A stretch of 64,000 nucleotides of DNA from Brachionus manjavacas (GCA_019054805.1 JAHQIY010000020.1:558001-622000), one strand, 5' to 3'. Positions 31,835 to 43,290 are shown, numbered from the stretch's first letter. Numbers and translations: made by a program. The notes: generated from the letters alone by a model not told the origin.

Positions 31835-32640
31835 TTTGGCCAGGTTGGACTGTCACGTCAAGCTTTAAATAGAGCCCCGTCGGTTATCTAACTTAGTCTA
31901 AGCCGATTGATTGACCATGCCTCAAAAGCATATATGACCAGCTAAATAACAATAAGTATGTGTAAATATTTGACGATTTTTTTCTAAATTCACCTTGGCG
32001 TATACGTTTTTGAATTTGGTTAATTTATGCTAAAAAGATTAAGATTAATATTTAGAGTGTAGCTAAGAGATAGGGTTAAATGCAAAGCCAGCAATGCAAT
32101 GTGCCTGTTTCGTAATAGGCATTGCATAAGAATCAATAATTGACTGACTGGAGCGGATTAACGCGAAAAAGGTTGAGGTTTTTTTAGTTTTTTTTTCTTA
32201 TTTTTAAAAATTTTTTGTAGGCTTTGTGGACAAAACTAGACTGGCTAATATGTCACATTGGCGAGAAATTAAAACAATTTCAAGCAAATATTTTTTATTT
32301 AAATTAGAACAAATAAACTTAACCTTTGGTAAATTTTTTCAAATTTGATCAAACTTGATCGTTTTAGACAAATTGAATTTTTTTTTCAACTTCAAAAAGA
32401 GAACAACTGGCGTCCGTGCAAATGAAGAAGTTTTTTTTTTTTTTTAAATAGTTATTTTATTTTGAAATGGCTCTGAGTATGGTAAATGAGCCTAACCGGG
32501 TGACCTTTATATTGCATATTTCGCACTCATTTTATTCAAAAACTCCAAAAATGCTCACCGAATTAGACCAGTTTTTTCCAGTCACCCTTTACCTCCTGCG
32601 GTTAATTGGATGAGGCTTTATTGGGTGAATTAGGGTTAGA
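31835..32640. other. Upstream region of F-box gene, no gene seen
   Basis: Moderately AT-rich near the start codon, then strongly AT-rich. No clear TATA box or coding stretch. Segments with CACCGAATTAGACC and GGGTGAATTAGGG words near 32560-32640 echo inverse words at 33120-33235, suggesting an inverted-repeat element around 32480-33240. Confidence 0.45.
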
Positions 32641-32650
32641 ATTAGGGTCA

Positions 32651-33110
32651 GACCCAAAAAAATATTGGGTCCATAAAAGTTACTTTTATTCTACCTAGAA
32701 TATTATTCCCTAAAAAAATGCTAAAAAAAGGGAAAATCACTCGGAGTAATTTTACATTACAAAAATAAAACTGAATAAATCTAAACATTTTTTTGCAACA
32801 ATGTTTGCAGCTAATTAATTCAAAACTCACATAAATTCAAAAATAACTGATGATGTTGTAACACAAAAAGGTAAAAAGGAAACATGTAAAATATGCAGTA
32901 AAGAGTTTGTTAGATTAAAGACACATATGACTAGAATTCATAAAGATTATGTATAAAAACTGATGAAATAACAACAATTAATTGATTAATTGAATAATTA
33001 ATTTGAATAAAATATTTTCTATTAAATTACATTTACATTTAAAGTAACTTTTAGACCCAATATTTTTTTGGGTCTGAAAAGGTTACTTTTATTCTACCTA
33101 GAATATTTAG
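32651..33110. repeat. Direct repeats flanking a zinc-finger remnant
   Basis: Two copies of a roughly 55-bp sequence (32651-32705 and 33053-33110) share GTTACTTTTATTCTACCTAG followed by AATATT. Each starts with a palindrome of type GACCC...GGGTC, present in opposite orientations in the two copies (GACCCAAAAAAATATTGGGTC versus its reverse complement). They flank about 350 bp holding the zinc-finger scrap. Confidence 0.7.
32852..32956 (+). pseudogene. C2H2 zinc-finger remnant
   Basis: An open frame without ATG reads ETCKICSKEFVRLKTHMTRI, then HKDYV and a stop. Spacing is Cys-x2-Cys-x9-His-x4-His, one classical-type finger at a C terminus (usual spacing x12 and x3-5). Isolated; probably part of a transposon protein or a decayed exon. 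Confidence 0.5.
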
Positions 33111-33119
33111 GGTAGAGTA

Positions 33120-34336
33120 AAAAGGACGGCACCCGTGAATTAGGTTAACCCAGTTACCCCTGATTTTGTAAATATTTAGCCCGAGAACTAACCTCTTTTT
33201 CAGGATATTCACCGAATTCACCCAATTAGCCCGATAATAATTAAAAAAAGGATTTTAAGGATTTTAAAAATATAAATATTTAAAATATTCTTTATTATTA
33301 TTCTTTTAAATGTACGCTACAAAATAACTATTTAGAAAAAATTTAAACGAATTATTAACGAATTCAAAATAAATTTTATGTTTGATTTTTTTTGTTAAAA
33401 AGATTAGTTAAAAAGATCTGTCTCGGAATGTTGTATAAATTTAAAGCTTGAGTAGTGTTCAATTTTTTTTCAAAAACATCTTTTTTTGCGTTATCAAGAT
33501 CTTCCATCGAATACTTTTTTTTTTAACTTCTTTTTGTTTGTTCTGATTCATTTTTATAAAATATTGGCGATTTTTGATAATACAGAATGAATATTTTTAT
33601 CAAATAAAATCAAATTATTTTTAAGGAGAAACAAAATTTAAAATTTTTCATAAAAAATGACGTCATTGTGATCATTTTTGTCCTTTCAGTCTAATTATGT
33701 TAAATATTTATTTTTAGGGGTAAATGGGTGGGATTTTTGGGTATTGAGGTGATACCTCATTAACCTCTTAACCCATAAAAAATAACAACATTAGACAACG
33801 GACCCATCGGCTATCTTAAAATTCTAGTAAAATTATTTTCTACTAAATAAGACCCACTGAAATCGATAAGCAAATGAGGTCAGTTCAGACTTGTTCCGTC
33901 ATCGGATCAAAAATGGTCAAACATAATTACTAATTTGAAAGATTCTACCGAATAAGCCGAAAAAAAACTTCGAATTAAAATAAAAGGTTTAAAAATTTTT
34001 TAAAAATATTTCATATATATATTTGGGTTCCTCTCTTCAAGATCTACAAGAATATGAGGATTGTTTAAAAAAAATACGACTGATGTATTTCGGTTTTTCA
34101 AATTACGTCACCGAATTTACATTAAATGCATTTAGGCTGTGTTACCATAATAAAATTTTTAAATGAATAAAGTAAACATAAAAATTTTGATGAATAAATT
34201 ACAAAAAAAGAAACTTTTCAAAGTTACACTGAAATACTTAGAGTTCAATTGATTTCTGGCATTAAATATTCAATTAATAAATATTCATTTTTTTTACCAA
34301 ACACTAGTCAATTTTAATTATTCTTATTTATACTTT
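33120..34336. other. AT-rich DNA, no gene seen
   Basis: Less AT-rich patches at 33120-33240 and 33700-33960 contain short palindromes (for example GAGGTGATACCTC near 33747), consistent with eroded transposon ends. No coding frame. Confidence 0.45.
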
Positions 34337-34868
34337 TATTTTTTGGCAAATTGAAGTTTGAGATCAAGATCAAAAGATCAAAATAAAAATTGTAATATTT
34401 TTCTTTAAAAGAAAAGAAATAAATTTTTTCCAAAGCAACTTTTTCATTTTAAAAATTTTAAAATGTTCCTTTTGATCGAACTTTAATAAGTTTAATTATT
34501 TTAATTGATTTTAATGAAAACTTACTTTTAAAGACAAAAAAATTACTTTTTTAAAAATTTTAATTTATTTAAGTGGAAAAATAACATTATTTAAGTTTGA
34601 ATGAGTGGATATAAAAGTTATAAATTTGAATTTTTGAATTAACTAAACCTGAATTATTTTAATTGTTAATTGTTTTTGCTAAATAAATTAGAGATCATTT
34701 ATTTTGATGTCAATTTGATAATGAACCATTATTAGACATTACATGTCAAGTAATGTTTAGTATTTATTTCTTAAAATTTATCAAAATCATTCGATTAATT
34801 AATTTTAAAAATTTTAAATGATCGTTTTGATCTTAAAACTTGATTTGAAACTTCAATTTGCCTATTTT
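34337..34868. mobile_element. MITE-like element with ~50-bp inverted termini
   Basis: GGCAAATTGAAGTTTGAGAT, then CAAG near 34347 is the inverse of TTGATTTGAAACTTCAATTTG, then CC near 34840-34862; the similarity extends through GATCAAAA on the inner side. The interior is AT-rich and non-coding. Confidence 0.55.
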
Positions 34869-35269
34869 TTATGTTTTATTCAATTGCTAGGCTGATTTGA
34901 AGGACTCTAATCCATTCCGAGCTGCGTGGGGTATTCCCTAATCTATTTTAATAAAAAAAATAAAAAAAAGTCTAATTGAATATCAAAATGTTAGAATATC
35001 ATTAATTGGTTAGATAATTTTATTTTATTAATTGATTAGTTTTTTCCATTGATAGTTTTAAATTAATTTCAATTTTTTTTCTTAGTCTTTATCTATATCA
35101 ATAAATTTTTACTACATATTTTTTGCTATAATTGGCTTTGAAAAATTATGCTATGAAAAACTTGCGATTAAAAAATAATTGAAATAATAGTGGCATTCTC
35201 GAGAGCTAGATCAGTTCCTTGGAGATAAGTTCGATAATTATGAATTTCTCTTTTTTTCATTTTCCTTTA
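34869..35269. other. AT-rich DNA, no gene seen
   Basis: No coding or repeat signal was recognised between the MITE and the LINE fragment. Confidence 0.45.
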
Positions 35270-35815
35270 TATTATTATTATTGTTTAGCTACGGTAAGTT
35301 GAATAACTTACTGAGCGTATTTGAGAGGAATAGAGTTATTCCTTACGCTAAAGTAGCTTTCTGTGCTGTAATAAACTTTTTGTACCACGCTTTAAAACCA
35401 TTTACAGTCTTTGCTCCAATTATTTCATTACCAAGCTTGTTCCAATCGTCTGCAATTCTGTTCATAAAGAATGTTTCGCGCACCTTGCAATTTTTAACAA
35501 ATTCTTTCTTTAAACGTATAATCGCTCTTCTCCTCTGTAATACTGCGTTAGCAGGCCCCAGATTTTGCGCACAATTCCTAATACATCTTATGCTTAATGA
35601 AGAGAGGTGATTTTTATTAAAATTTTTGTAGATTTTAAAAATTTGAATCCTATCTCCTCTTCTTCTTCTATCATCCAGAGAACTAAGACCAAAATTTAGG
35701 AGCCGTTCAGCGTAACGGTTTTTTAGTTGAGGAACCATTCTTGTTGATCTTTCTTATACTTTTTCGATTTTTTTGATTTCCTTTTTATTTAGAGATTTCC
35801 AAACCAGTGCAGTAT
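35270..35815 (-). mobile_element. LINE 3'-end fragment (family C)
   Basis: A minus-strand frame 35738-35343 contains SLDDRRRRGDRIQIFKIYK and ETFFMNRIADDWNKLGNEI, the C-terminal region typical of CR1/Jockey-type LINE ORF2 proteins. It ends KAWYKKFITAQKATLA, followed by a short UTR and (AAT)n at about 35275. A second, shorter copy is at 41958-42375. Confidence 0.8.
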
Positions 35816-35821
35816 TACTAA

Positions 35822-36030
35822 TATTTATTTATTTATTGAATTGAATTAACCTCCTTTAAGGAGAAGTAAAAAAAAAAAAAAAATTTAAAAAGATTTTTTG
35901 TGTTTTTGTGTTTTTTTTTTAAAATGAAAAAATTATTACCTAAAAATAAAATTACAAAAAATAAAAAAGGAACATTAGTTCGAAAATAGAAAAAGGCATG
36001 AAAGTTAGAAAGCAAGATAATTTGGACCAA
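35822..36030 (-). mobile_element. LINE 3'-tail fragment
   Basis: On the minus strand CTCCTTAAAGGAG (a hairpin) is followed by TTAATTCAATTCAATAAATA, the hairpin-plus-AAAT design of the other LINE ends in this window. The 65-codon ORF over it is low-complexity. Confidence 0.5.
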
Positions 36031-36529
36031 AATTCATGAATTTCTTTATATATTATTTTCTTTAAAAATAAGTTGGTTTGTATTTACTGTAATTTTTGAG
36101 GTTTCAATTTTAAAGTAGTTGGAAATAAGAACCAAGCCAGAGGAAAAAGATTTATTAGAGGGGGGGTCATTAAGCATATATTTTAAAAATTGTGATGATA
36201 GATAATTATATTTAATTGTATCAATAAAAGTTAGTTTTGAAAATAGATAAAGTTCATCAAAATTGAAAACTTTCAGTATTTTTAAGACTCGTGATTATTA
36301 TTTATTTGTTTTCTGTACCGAGCTAGAGCTCCTTCAGAATAACTTAAAAATTAAAAAAATAAAATAAAAATGAAATAAAATAAAATAAAAATAAAATTAA
36401 AGTTAATAAAATAAGATAAAAAAAAAAAAAAAAAAAAAGAATTAAAAAAAGTAAATAAGCTAAATAAATGAAAATTAAGAATATATAAAATTGGAAAAGA
36501 TTGTTACATGTGGCTCATGTTTAAATAGT

Positions 36530-37231
36530 TCAAGTTTCAGGAAAAAAAGAAGAAATAGTAAGGTAGCAATTACACAATGGAGTTGGGTAGTCAATATATC
36601 TTGATTCGAAACCTTCTTTGTATTCCTTCACCAGTCTTACAACCAATGGAATAGAATGACTCAGTCCTGCCCCAACATATCTCTCACTCAATTCAAAAAG
36701 CCGATTCGAGACTGTTAGTAATTTTAGTTTATTAAAAGCCTCATGATGTACGATGTTGGAGGGAGTATCATATTTTAACTTAAGAATAGATCTGACTGCT
36801 GTATTCTGAATTGCTTGTAGTTTTTTGATATTATTTTCTGAAAATGAATTCAAGCAAGGAAAAGAATAGTCTAAAATTGATCCGACTAAAGATTTATATA
36901 GATTTCCTAGTGTGTTCTGATTAAGACCCCATTTTTTGTTTGACAATATCTTAATAATATTTAGCCTTTTATTGCAGCGCTCTTTAATTTCATCTACCAG
37001 TATATTAAAGTTTAATTTAGAATCAAATTTAATACCAAGAAACTTGATTTCTTTTTGTCTCTCTATTCTGTTTCCATAAATTTTTAAGTTAAGATTATCA
37101 CTCTCTTTTTGTACCTAGAAAAGACTAATGAACACGACTTTTCAACCGATATCTTCATTTTCCACTTAATAAGCCATTGTTCTAATTCGTTGAGGTATTT
37201 ATTGATCTTATTTTCTAGGTTCCCTTTTTTG
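36530..37231 (-). pseudogene. LINE ORF2, C-terminal part
   Basis: Frame 36946-36530 contains LVGSILDYSFPCLNSFSE and LQAIQNTAVRSILKLKYD, the usual post-RT region of LINE ORF2, and ends SSFFPET. Upstream (36947-37231) the thumb region is spread over shifted frames and matches the fragment in DDB1 intron 4. Confidence 0.75.
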
Positions 37232-38711
37232 TTATAAATGAAAAATGTAACTCAGATCATCTGCAAAAAGCAGAGAGTATTCATTATTTGTTTTGTTTCT
37301 TTTAGGGATGTCATTAATGTATATACTAAATAAAAGAGGACTAATTACTGAGCCTTGAGGAACACCTGCAGTTATTTGATATTCTTCGCTCAAATGGTCA
37401 TTCACATTTACCTTAAATGTCCTAGAGTCTAAAAAGGATTTTATCCAGTTAGTCAAGTAATGAGGTGGATTTATTTTAATCAATTTAAAAAGTAAACCTT
37501 CATGCCAAACCCTATCAAAGGCTTTAGAAATATCAAAAAAAAGGCCGCAAACTCTTTTTTCTATTAAATGATTCCACAATTTTTTGAATTAAGAAGAAAA
37601 GATTATCTGCTGTTCGCCGGTGTTTCCTAAATCCAGATTGCTCCTGGATAAGGAGTGAATTTTGCTCTAAAAAATTGTATAATCTTGAATATACTATGCG
37701 TTCCAGTAGCTTTCCTAAACAACTCGTTATACTAATTGGTCTATAATTTAAAGGATCGTGTAAACTAGAGGCCTTTTTTTGAATCATAGTAATGTAAGAT
37801 GTTTTCCACGCTTTCGGGACTCTACCTTCTCGAAGAGTTAAATTAAAAAGTTCTATGATTTCTATTAATGAATTTCTAGGTAAGTTTTTTAACATTAAAT
37901 TATGAATTTGGTCAGGTCCTGATGCCGCTTCATTTTTTAATCTCTTTAAAGCCATAATTAATTCATTTAAGCATATTGGATCATTAAAATTAGACTGGTT
38001 ATAATTCCTAAAGAAAACAGAGTTAGAATTTAGAATTTCGATATCTTTCTCAGTATCAATTAAATCAGAATTAGGACTAAATATTGACGATAAGAGTTCT
38101 CCAAAGCATTTTCCCTTTTCTTCATTAGTTTTGAATTCCCTTTCATTTAAAATCAATTTAGGAATTAAATTTGATCCTTTTTTTGTTCTAAATTTATTTA
38201 TTTTTTTCCAAAAAGGTCTACTTGTCAGTGGGTTTTTTCCCATCTTCTCAATAAAATCAAACCAATTTTGATTCCAGAATTTTTTTAAAGAGGCCTTTAA
38301 CTCAGATGTAAGTTGATTAAATTTTTGCTTGAGCTTTTGACAGCGAGTTTTCTGGTAATTTCTTCTTACTTTCCTACGTTCTTTTATCAAATTAACAATG
38401 TTTGGCGGAAGACTCGTTTTGTAGATTTTCTGAGAAAGATATGGAATGCTTTTATGTGAAGCAGAAATAATTTTTTCTGTTATTTTATCATTTAGTTGAT
38501 CTATTGTGAGGGAACTTTCAGTGACATTCACTATTTGAGAATTTAAAATCTCGCTGAATAATTGCCAGTTTGCTTTCTTATAGTTAAGCCTTTTAGCTGC
38601 TGATTTATTTTCTAATTGATAGCCCATAGAAATCGATGCTTCGATTGGGAAATGGTCACTAGTCATGTCTTGACTATTTAAGACACTAAAGTCGGTAATT
38701 TTGTCAATCAA
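37232..38711 (-). pseudogene. LINE ORF2, reverse transcriptase part
   Basis: Frame 38711-37533 begins with the end of the endonuclease (SDHFPI) and runs through the RT fingers (AASGPDQIHNLMLKNLP, NYRPISI, QSGFRKHRRTADNL). A frameshift near 37560 leads to frame 37579-37232 with motif A (FFDISKAFDRVWHEGLLFKL), AGVPQGSVISPLLFSIYIND and the catalytic box FADD. The box has Phe for the usual Tyr. A second frameshift follows directly after it. Confidence 0.85.
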
Positions 38712-38722
38712 TGAAGATGAAA

Positions 38723-39343
38723 CTAAAAAAGGTCAAGAATTTCAAAGTAATTCTTATTAAAAATATTGAAAGTAGGATGCTTATCATTGATTACTGAAAA
38801 GTCTAGCTCGTTGATTATTCTTTCTAATATTATCCCGTTTTCATTTTCCCCTACGCAGCCTATTTGCTTTGTTCTAGCGTTTAGATCACCACCTAAAATG
38901 TAGTTTCTACATGTTTTATTTACTGTTTTAAAAAACTCAAAGTTCAGAAGCACATTAGGTGGATTATAAAGACTAAATACAAACAGTTCATTATTCTTTC
39001 CTAAGTTCATTTTTATACAAAGGAGTTCGGAATTGAATTCCTCGTAAGAAAAATCTTGTATAAATTCGATTCCTTCTTTAATTAAAATAGCTACTCCTCC
39101 TCCGTACTTGTTGCGTGGTTTTGTTAAGAACTGATAATTTTGAAAATCAAGATAAATATTTGCCTCACTCAAATCTATCTTTAATTCATTGAGCAAAACA
39201 ATGTCGGGACATTTTTGAGCTAAAAAATTGTCTAAGAGATGAACCCTACTAGGTAAATGAAGACAATTCCAGTGTGTAATTACTAACCTTGTTTTATTAA
39301 GAGGTTTTGTTCTTAAAGTTGATTTATTTAGCTTCTTGTTCAT
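38723..39343 (-). pseudogene. LINE ORF2, apurinic-like endonuclease part
   Basis: The frame starts MNKKLNKSTLRTKPLNKTRL and carries the endonuclease signatures: THWNC, ELKID, KYGGGVAILIK, NPPN, GGDLNARTKQIG. The Asn-Glu pair (LLNELKID) and GGDLNAR correspond to metal- and phosphate-binding positions. A frameshift in a T run near 38715 separates it from the SDHFPI end of the domain. Confidence 0.85.
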
Positions 39344-39420
39344 TCAAAATTTTCTTGACTGGCAGTTTGCTGACCAATTTTGTTAGGTGATTGATCTACT
39401 TGAATTGAACATTCAGTTGT

Positions 39421-40545
39421 TTAACTGTTTGATTCAGACTCGAAGGTACTGTCGTTTTGATTTTCTAATACAACTAATGGTTTCTTTGATTCATTTTCGG
39501 TGAGCTCTTTTTCATTTGGATCAGATTCGGGAAATCTCTTGATTTGATTTTTTGTTTGGAAAAAAGCTTCAGTCTCATTCTGATCATTTGAGAGGACATT
39601 GACAGGTCTCTGACTTATTGGTAGAAGATCGTTTAAATGGCTTACCAAACTGTCTTCTAACACTGAAGTTTTGAGGTCTTGAGGACTAATTTCTGACATT
39701 ACGTCATTGAGATTTGATGGCTGATATCCAGGCGTTTTTGGCATCAGATTTTCATCATTGTCTTTTAGTTCAGCTTCAATTATTGATTGGGTTTCTTCTT
39801 GGTCAATGTAAAGATCATTGTAGTCAATCTTTTTCCTCTCAAGCGACTTTAGCTTTTCAGCAATGGAGCATTTTTGTGTTAAGTGTCCTTTCTGATGACA
39901 CTTTTCGCATAGTTTTTCTTTGACAGGGCATTTCGCTATGTTGTGCCCTTCTTCATCACAAAAATAGCATTTCTGCTTTTGTCCAACAATTGACACAAGA
40001 CACTTTAAACCATACATTATTGTAGGACCTGACAAGCTTCCAATAATGTTCTCAACTTCTTTTGGAAATGATATTCTTACTCTTCTGACACCATTTTTCC
40101 TCTCGGGTCTATCTTTATATTTTTCTTCGGTAATGTGTTCAATATTGAGTCCATCAATTCGAACAGCATTAAAGAAGGTTTCAAGTCTATGATTCTCGAA
40201 ATCAGAGGGCAAGAAGTGAAATCGAAAAGTACAATACCTTCTGAGATCCGGGACTTTATTTGCATCTTCAAGTCTGAAATTGGTTCCATTAATATTGATT
40301 TCACGATCGAAGATTTGGTTAACATTAAAAGCAGCATTAAACTCGATTATCCATACTTTGTTTGAAGAAAAATTGTAGACAGATGTGATCGCATCATTTT
40401 CCACCTGGTTTAGTACGATATCCAGTGAACCAAATAAGACCTTATGGCTAATCGGTTTGTCTAACCTCTTCAGATTTAGCTTGACCGAATTTTTAAATAT
40501 CCACCGTCGGTTTTGGTTTGTTTTGTTGAGCGACATTGCCAACAC
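39421..40545 (-). CDS. LINE ORF1 protein, two CCHC zinc knuckles
   Basis: An intact 374-codon frame. The N-terminal half resembles the nucleic-acid-binding domain that precedes zinc knuckles in Jockey-type ORF1 (LPSDFENHRLETFF; ITEEKYKDRPERKNGVRRVR). Two knuckles follow at about residues 190-225: CYFCDEEGHNIAKC and CEKCHQKGHLTQKC, each Cys-x2-Cys-x4-His-x4-Cys. The C-terminal third is acidic and probably disordered. By family, ORF1 coats LINE RNA and chaperones target-primed reverse transcription. The first ATG may be at residue 1 or 4. Confidence 0.8.
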   Translation of the reverse strand: MLAMSLNKTNQNRRWIFKNSVKLNLKRLDKPISHKVLFGSLDIVLNQVENDAITSVYNFSSNKVWIIEFNAAFNVNQIFDREININGTNFRLEDANKVPDLRRYCTFRFHFLPSDFENHRLETFFNAVRIDGLNIEHITEEKYKDRPERKNGVRRVRISFPKEVENIIGSLSGPTIMYGLKCLVSIVGQKQKCYFCDEEGHNIAKCPVKEKLCEKCHQKGHLTQKCSIAEKLKSLERKKIDYNDLYIDQEETQSIIEAELKDNDENLMPKTPGYQPSNLNDVMSEISPQDLKTSVLEDSLVSHLNDLLPISQRPVNVLSNDQNETEAFFQTKNQIKRFPESDPNEKELTENESKKPLVVLENQNDSTFESESNS

Positions 40546-40563
40546 ACAACTTTCAACGGTTTT

Positions 40564-40911
40564 TTAACACGTGATCCGTGATAAGACTCGTGATATGTGA
40601 CAATAGGCTTTTAAACCAAACATTTGTCTAATTAATTTGTTTTGTAATTTATTTATTGAATCCTTTGTGGTCGAATTAAGAGTGAGAGCCTCTAGACCAT
40701 ATGTGAATTTAGATAAGCAATATGTTTTGTATATAAATGATTTGAATTTAGGTGAAGAGGAAGGACTATTGTAATGCTTCGCGTGAGTTTCTGATCCGTC
40801 ACGGATGAGTGGTTTTTTGATCGATCTTCGATTATTGATTTGCTTGATTGATACGATCGAAAGAGGGGTCCCTATGACACTTCTCAGTGCCTTTTTTTGT
40901 ATACTTTTCAA
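40564..40911 (-). mobile_element. LINE ORF2 C-terminal fragment (family B)
   Basis: Contains IQKKALRSVIGTPLSIVSIK and SKFTYGLEALTLNSTTKDSI, matching the plus-strand fragment at 24330-24450. The main family A LINE ends its 5' side immediately beside it, so family A probably inserted into, or next to, this older copy. Confidence 0.7.
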
Positions 40912-40939
40912 TATACGGAATAACTAGACTACTCTGTGC

Positions 40940-41173
40940 TTGAGTTGGTCAATTTATGACCAAGTCTTTCGCCTAGTCCCTAGGGCCTCAAAGAACGAAG
41001 CAATAGGACTTTTTAATGATAGGATACTTTTCAGTAACCTGATAGATGACTTTTCAATCACCTATAAAATTGAACTAAAAGATACTTTTCAATATCTTAT
41101 TCCGGAAAGTAAATTAAGATATAATTTTCTTTCTAAGATTTTATTCAAGTTTTTTAGTTATTTTATTATTTAA
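40940..41173 (+). mobile_element. LINE-like ORF fragment, inverted relative to neighbours
   Basis: A 77-codon frame with RLVPRASKNEAIGLFNDRIL and ESKLRYNFLSKILFKFF. Composition and position between two family B pieces suggest a LINE C-terminal end in the opposite orientation, but there is no diagnostic motif. Confidence 0.35.
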
Positions 41174-41289
41174 AAATACAATTAATATATATACGAAAAT
41201 TACAAAGTTATAAGAGTTTTTCTCATTAACTTTTCTAAAAATAACTTCAAGGTAAAATTTATTAAAATTTTCTTCTTTTTTAATCTTGT

Positions 41290-41957
41290 AATTTCATCTT
41301 TACACTATTTTTAGGCAGAAGATACGAAATTCCAAAAAAGCTGCTCTGAACTTTTTTAAAATTTATAATTGCCTGTGTGTTAAAGTCAAGATTAGAATCT
41401 ATGATGAATCCTTAGTATTCTAAATGATTTGCTTCTTTAAGTTCGGGTCCATTAAGGTGAAATACCGACTTAAATAATTGAATGCCAAAGTTAACAATTT
41501 TTGTTTTATTAGGGTTAAATTTTATTCTCCATTTATTCCCATAAGTCCCACAAATATCCAAAAGCATTTGTAGATGGGAGTCAACTGGGCTTATTAAGAT
41601 TATCTCATCTGCATAGACAATGATAGAAAAATTAAGATTTTTATAAAGAGCTCCAAGTTCATTGTTAAGGCATTCTATTATAAGATCATCAGTATATATG
41701 TTAAAAAGAAATGAAGATAAAATAGCTCCTTGTTTTACACCAGTTTCAATTTTTGAAGGATTTTGTTGTTAGATTATTTGGAAGAGATAAAAAAGCTAGG
41801 ACTGAGTTATAATAAATCCTAAGCAATACCCAGTAGGAAGTATGCAGTCTCTTTAATAGTTTATAGAATAAGCCATCACGCCATATCTTGTCAAAGGCCT
41901 TTTCTGCATCCAAAGATGCCATCCTACATCCAGAGCCCCTATTGATGTAGTTAAGAG
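41290..41957 (-). mobile_element. LINE reverse-transcriptase fragment (family B)
   Basis: Frame 41961-41746 contains RT motif A (MASLDAEKAFDKIWRDGLFY). Downstream on the minus strand follow TGVKQGAILSSFLFNIYTDD, the box YADEIILISP (YADD changed to YADE) and NKWRIKFNPNKTKIVNFG. Stops and frameshifts make it inactive. The 5' edge is fused directly to the family C fragment at 41958. Confidence 0.8.
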
Positions 41958-42375
41958 TCAAGAAGAGAGGTGAATTTTATTAAAATTTTTGTAGATTTTA
42001 AAAATTTGAATCCTATCTCCTCTTCTTCTTCTATCATCCAGAGAACTAAGACCAAAATTTAGGAGCCGTTCAGCGTAACGGTATTTTAGTTGAGGAACCA
42101 TTATTGTTGCTCTTTCCTGCACTTTTTCGATTTTGACGATTTCATCCAAAGCAAAACTGTTTTTTTGGTTATCGCTCATCTCAAAACTAATTGATTGAGT
42201 AATTACTGATGGATATTTACCCATTCTCATTAATTTACATTTTTTAATATTGAAGGTCATCCCGAGTTATTTGTCCATTCACTTAACGCGTCTAAGTCGG
42301 TTTGGATACAATTAAGTTTCTCGTTAGAACGAACAGTACCAAGGGGATTGCTATCATCCGCGAACATCTTGCATA
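41958..42375 (-). mobile_element. LINE fragment (family C)
   Basis: It starts with ADDSNPLGTVRSNEKLNCIQ (42375 downward; the second half of the RT box), then a slip, then frame 42260-41958 with FNIKKCKLMRMG and the family C hallmark SLDDRRRRGDRIQIFKIYK. It ends abruptly where the family B fragment begins, showing one LINE inserted in or recombined with another. Confidence 0.8.
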
Positions 42376-42556
42376 GATTTATGATTTACGATTTTGTAAA
42401 ATTTCTCAGATAAAAAATAAAAAAAAAAAGAATTGAATAAATCAGTGAAAAAGAATAAAATTTAAGTATAAAAAAAAAACAAACAAAAAATGAAAAATAG
42501 TTCAGTTATTTTCAGACATTCAATTAGAGTAAAATAATAACATAGAAATTCCATGT

Positions 42557-42955
42557 TTAATTTATCCTATTGTATCTTAAAAGACCACAAATGCTCTCTG
42601 TTTGGCGCTCCTGCTTATTGAACACTTTTTTTAGTTCTTCGAAAACTGTGTTATTTTTCTTGGACGTCTCAAATTCCAACTCAGTAACATACCCATAATA
42701 TTTAAATTTATCTATCAGTTCCATCCTGCTCTCATGGTCTATTTCATTTAGTAACTCAAGAGTATTACTAATATAATTTTTGTCATTCTCATCGTTTAAT
42801 AGCTCTTTTATGATTGATTTAGTGAATTCATTAGCTAAAAGCCTTTCAAAAAATTATATATGCATTTGTTTGAGCCTAACATCAGTCTTCTTGACGTTGT
42901 TTATTAGTCTAAGATTAGTTGTTCTGCATCGTTTATTTAAATTTTAAATAATGGT
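42557..42955 (-). pseudogene. Unidentified decayed coding region
   Basis: A minus-strand open frame without ATG of about 98 codons (42853 to stop 42557) reads FFERLLANEFTKSIIKELLN then IDHESRMELIDKFKYYGYVT and VFEELKKVFNKQERQTESIC. A single TAA separates it from a further 30 codons upstream in the same frame. Strongly coding composition, helix-rich, no recognised family. Either an old gene fragment or the C-terminal end of a transposon protein. Confidence 0.45.
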
Positions 42956-43147
42956 ATTCTTTGATATTCTTCTTTAAACATTTAATATTAATTTTTATGT
43001 ATTTTTATGTATTCATTTTAATTTCTTTTATTATATCTTTGACAATAAATAAATACAATTTTCAATTTTGATTATAATAACCTTAAAAAGTTGTGAAACT
43101 GATAAAATAAACCAACTTGATAATTCTAAAATAAGCTTAAAAAAAAT

Positions 43148-43290
43148 CTAATACAATTTGCCATACAGAGATTCTATTTCCTCCTTAAATTCTTCCAATT
43201 TTGAGTATCTTTTGTTTTTTTTCCTTTTCACAGTGGAATTCTTCTGATAAAAATTGCGAGTATCTAGATATGGTGAATTTGCAGGCCATT
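43148..43290 (-). pseudogene. Tc1/mariner-type transposase C-terminal remnant
   Basis: The minus-strand frame starts KWPANSPYLDTRNFYQKNS and ends KLEEFKEEIESLYGKLY with a stop at 43148. The WPANSPDLNPIE-type motif and spacing to a LEEL..I helix are the end of the DDE domain of Tc1-like transposases; the catalytic Glu position is altered here. Confidence 0.7.

Larger units (their letters stand above)
36290..40560 (-). mobile_element. Near-complete two-ORF LINE (Jockey/CR1-like, family A)
   Basis: Reading on the minus strand: 5' region (about 40560), ORF1 with two CCHC knuckles, a short intergenic gap, ORF2 with endonuclease and reverse transcriptase, and a T-rich 3' UTR ending in a GAGCTCTAGCTC hairpin and AAATAAATAATAAT (about 36293). 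No RNase H was seen. ORF2 has several frameshifts, so this copy is inactive, though ORF1 is intact and the protein sequence is well preserved: a relatively young insertion. Related pieces lie at 373-610, 6188-6300 (and other array units) and 53440-53748. Confidence 0.85.

Noticed and set aside
32615..32660. Telomere-like TTAGGG words
   Set aside because: Only two or three imperfect words (GAATTAGGGTTAGAATTAGG) and part of a repeat with GGGTGAATTAGGG; no array.
35281..35610. 109-codon plus-strand ORF
   Set aside because: Antisense to the family C LINE C-terminal frame (SLDDRRRRGDRIQIFKIYK), which explains it.
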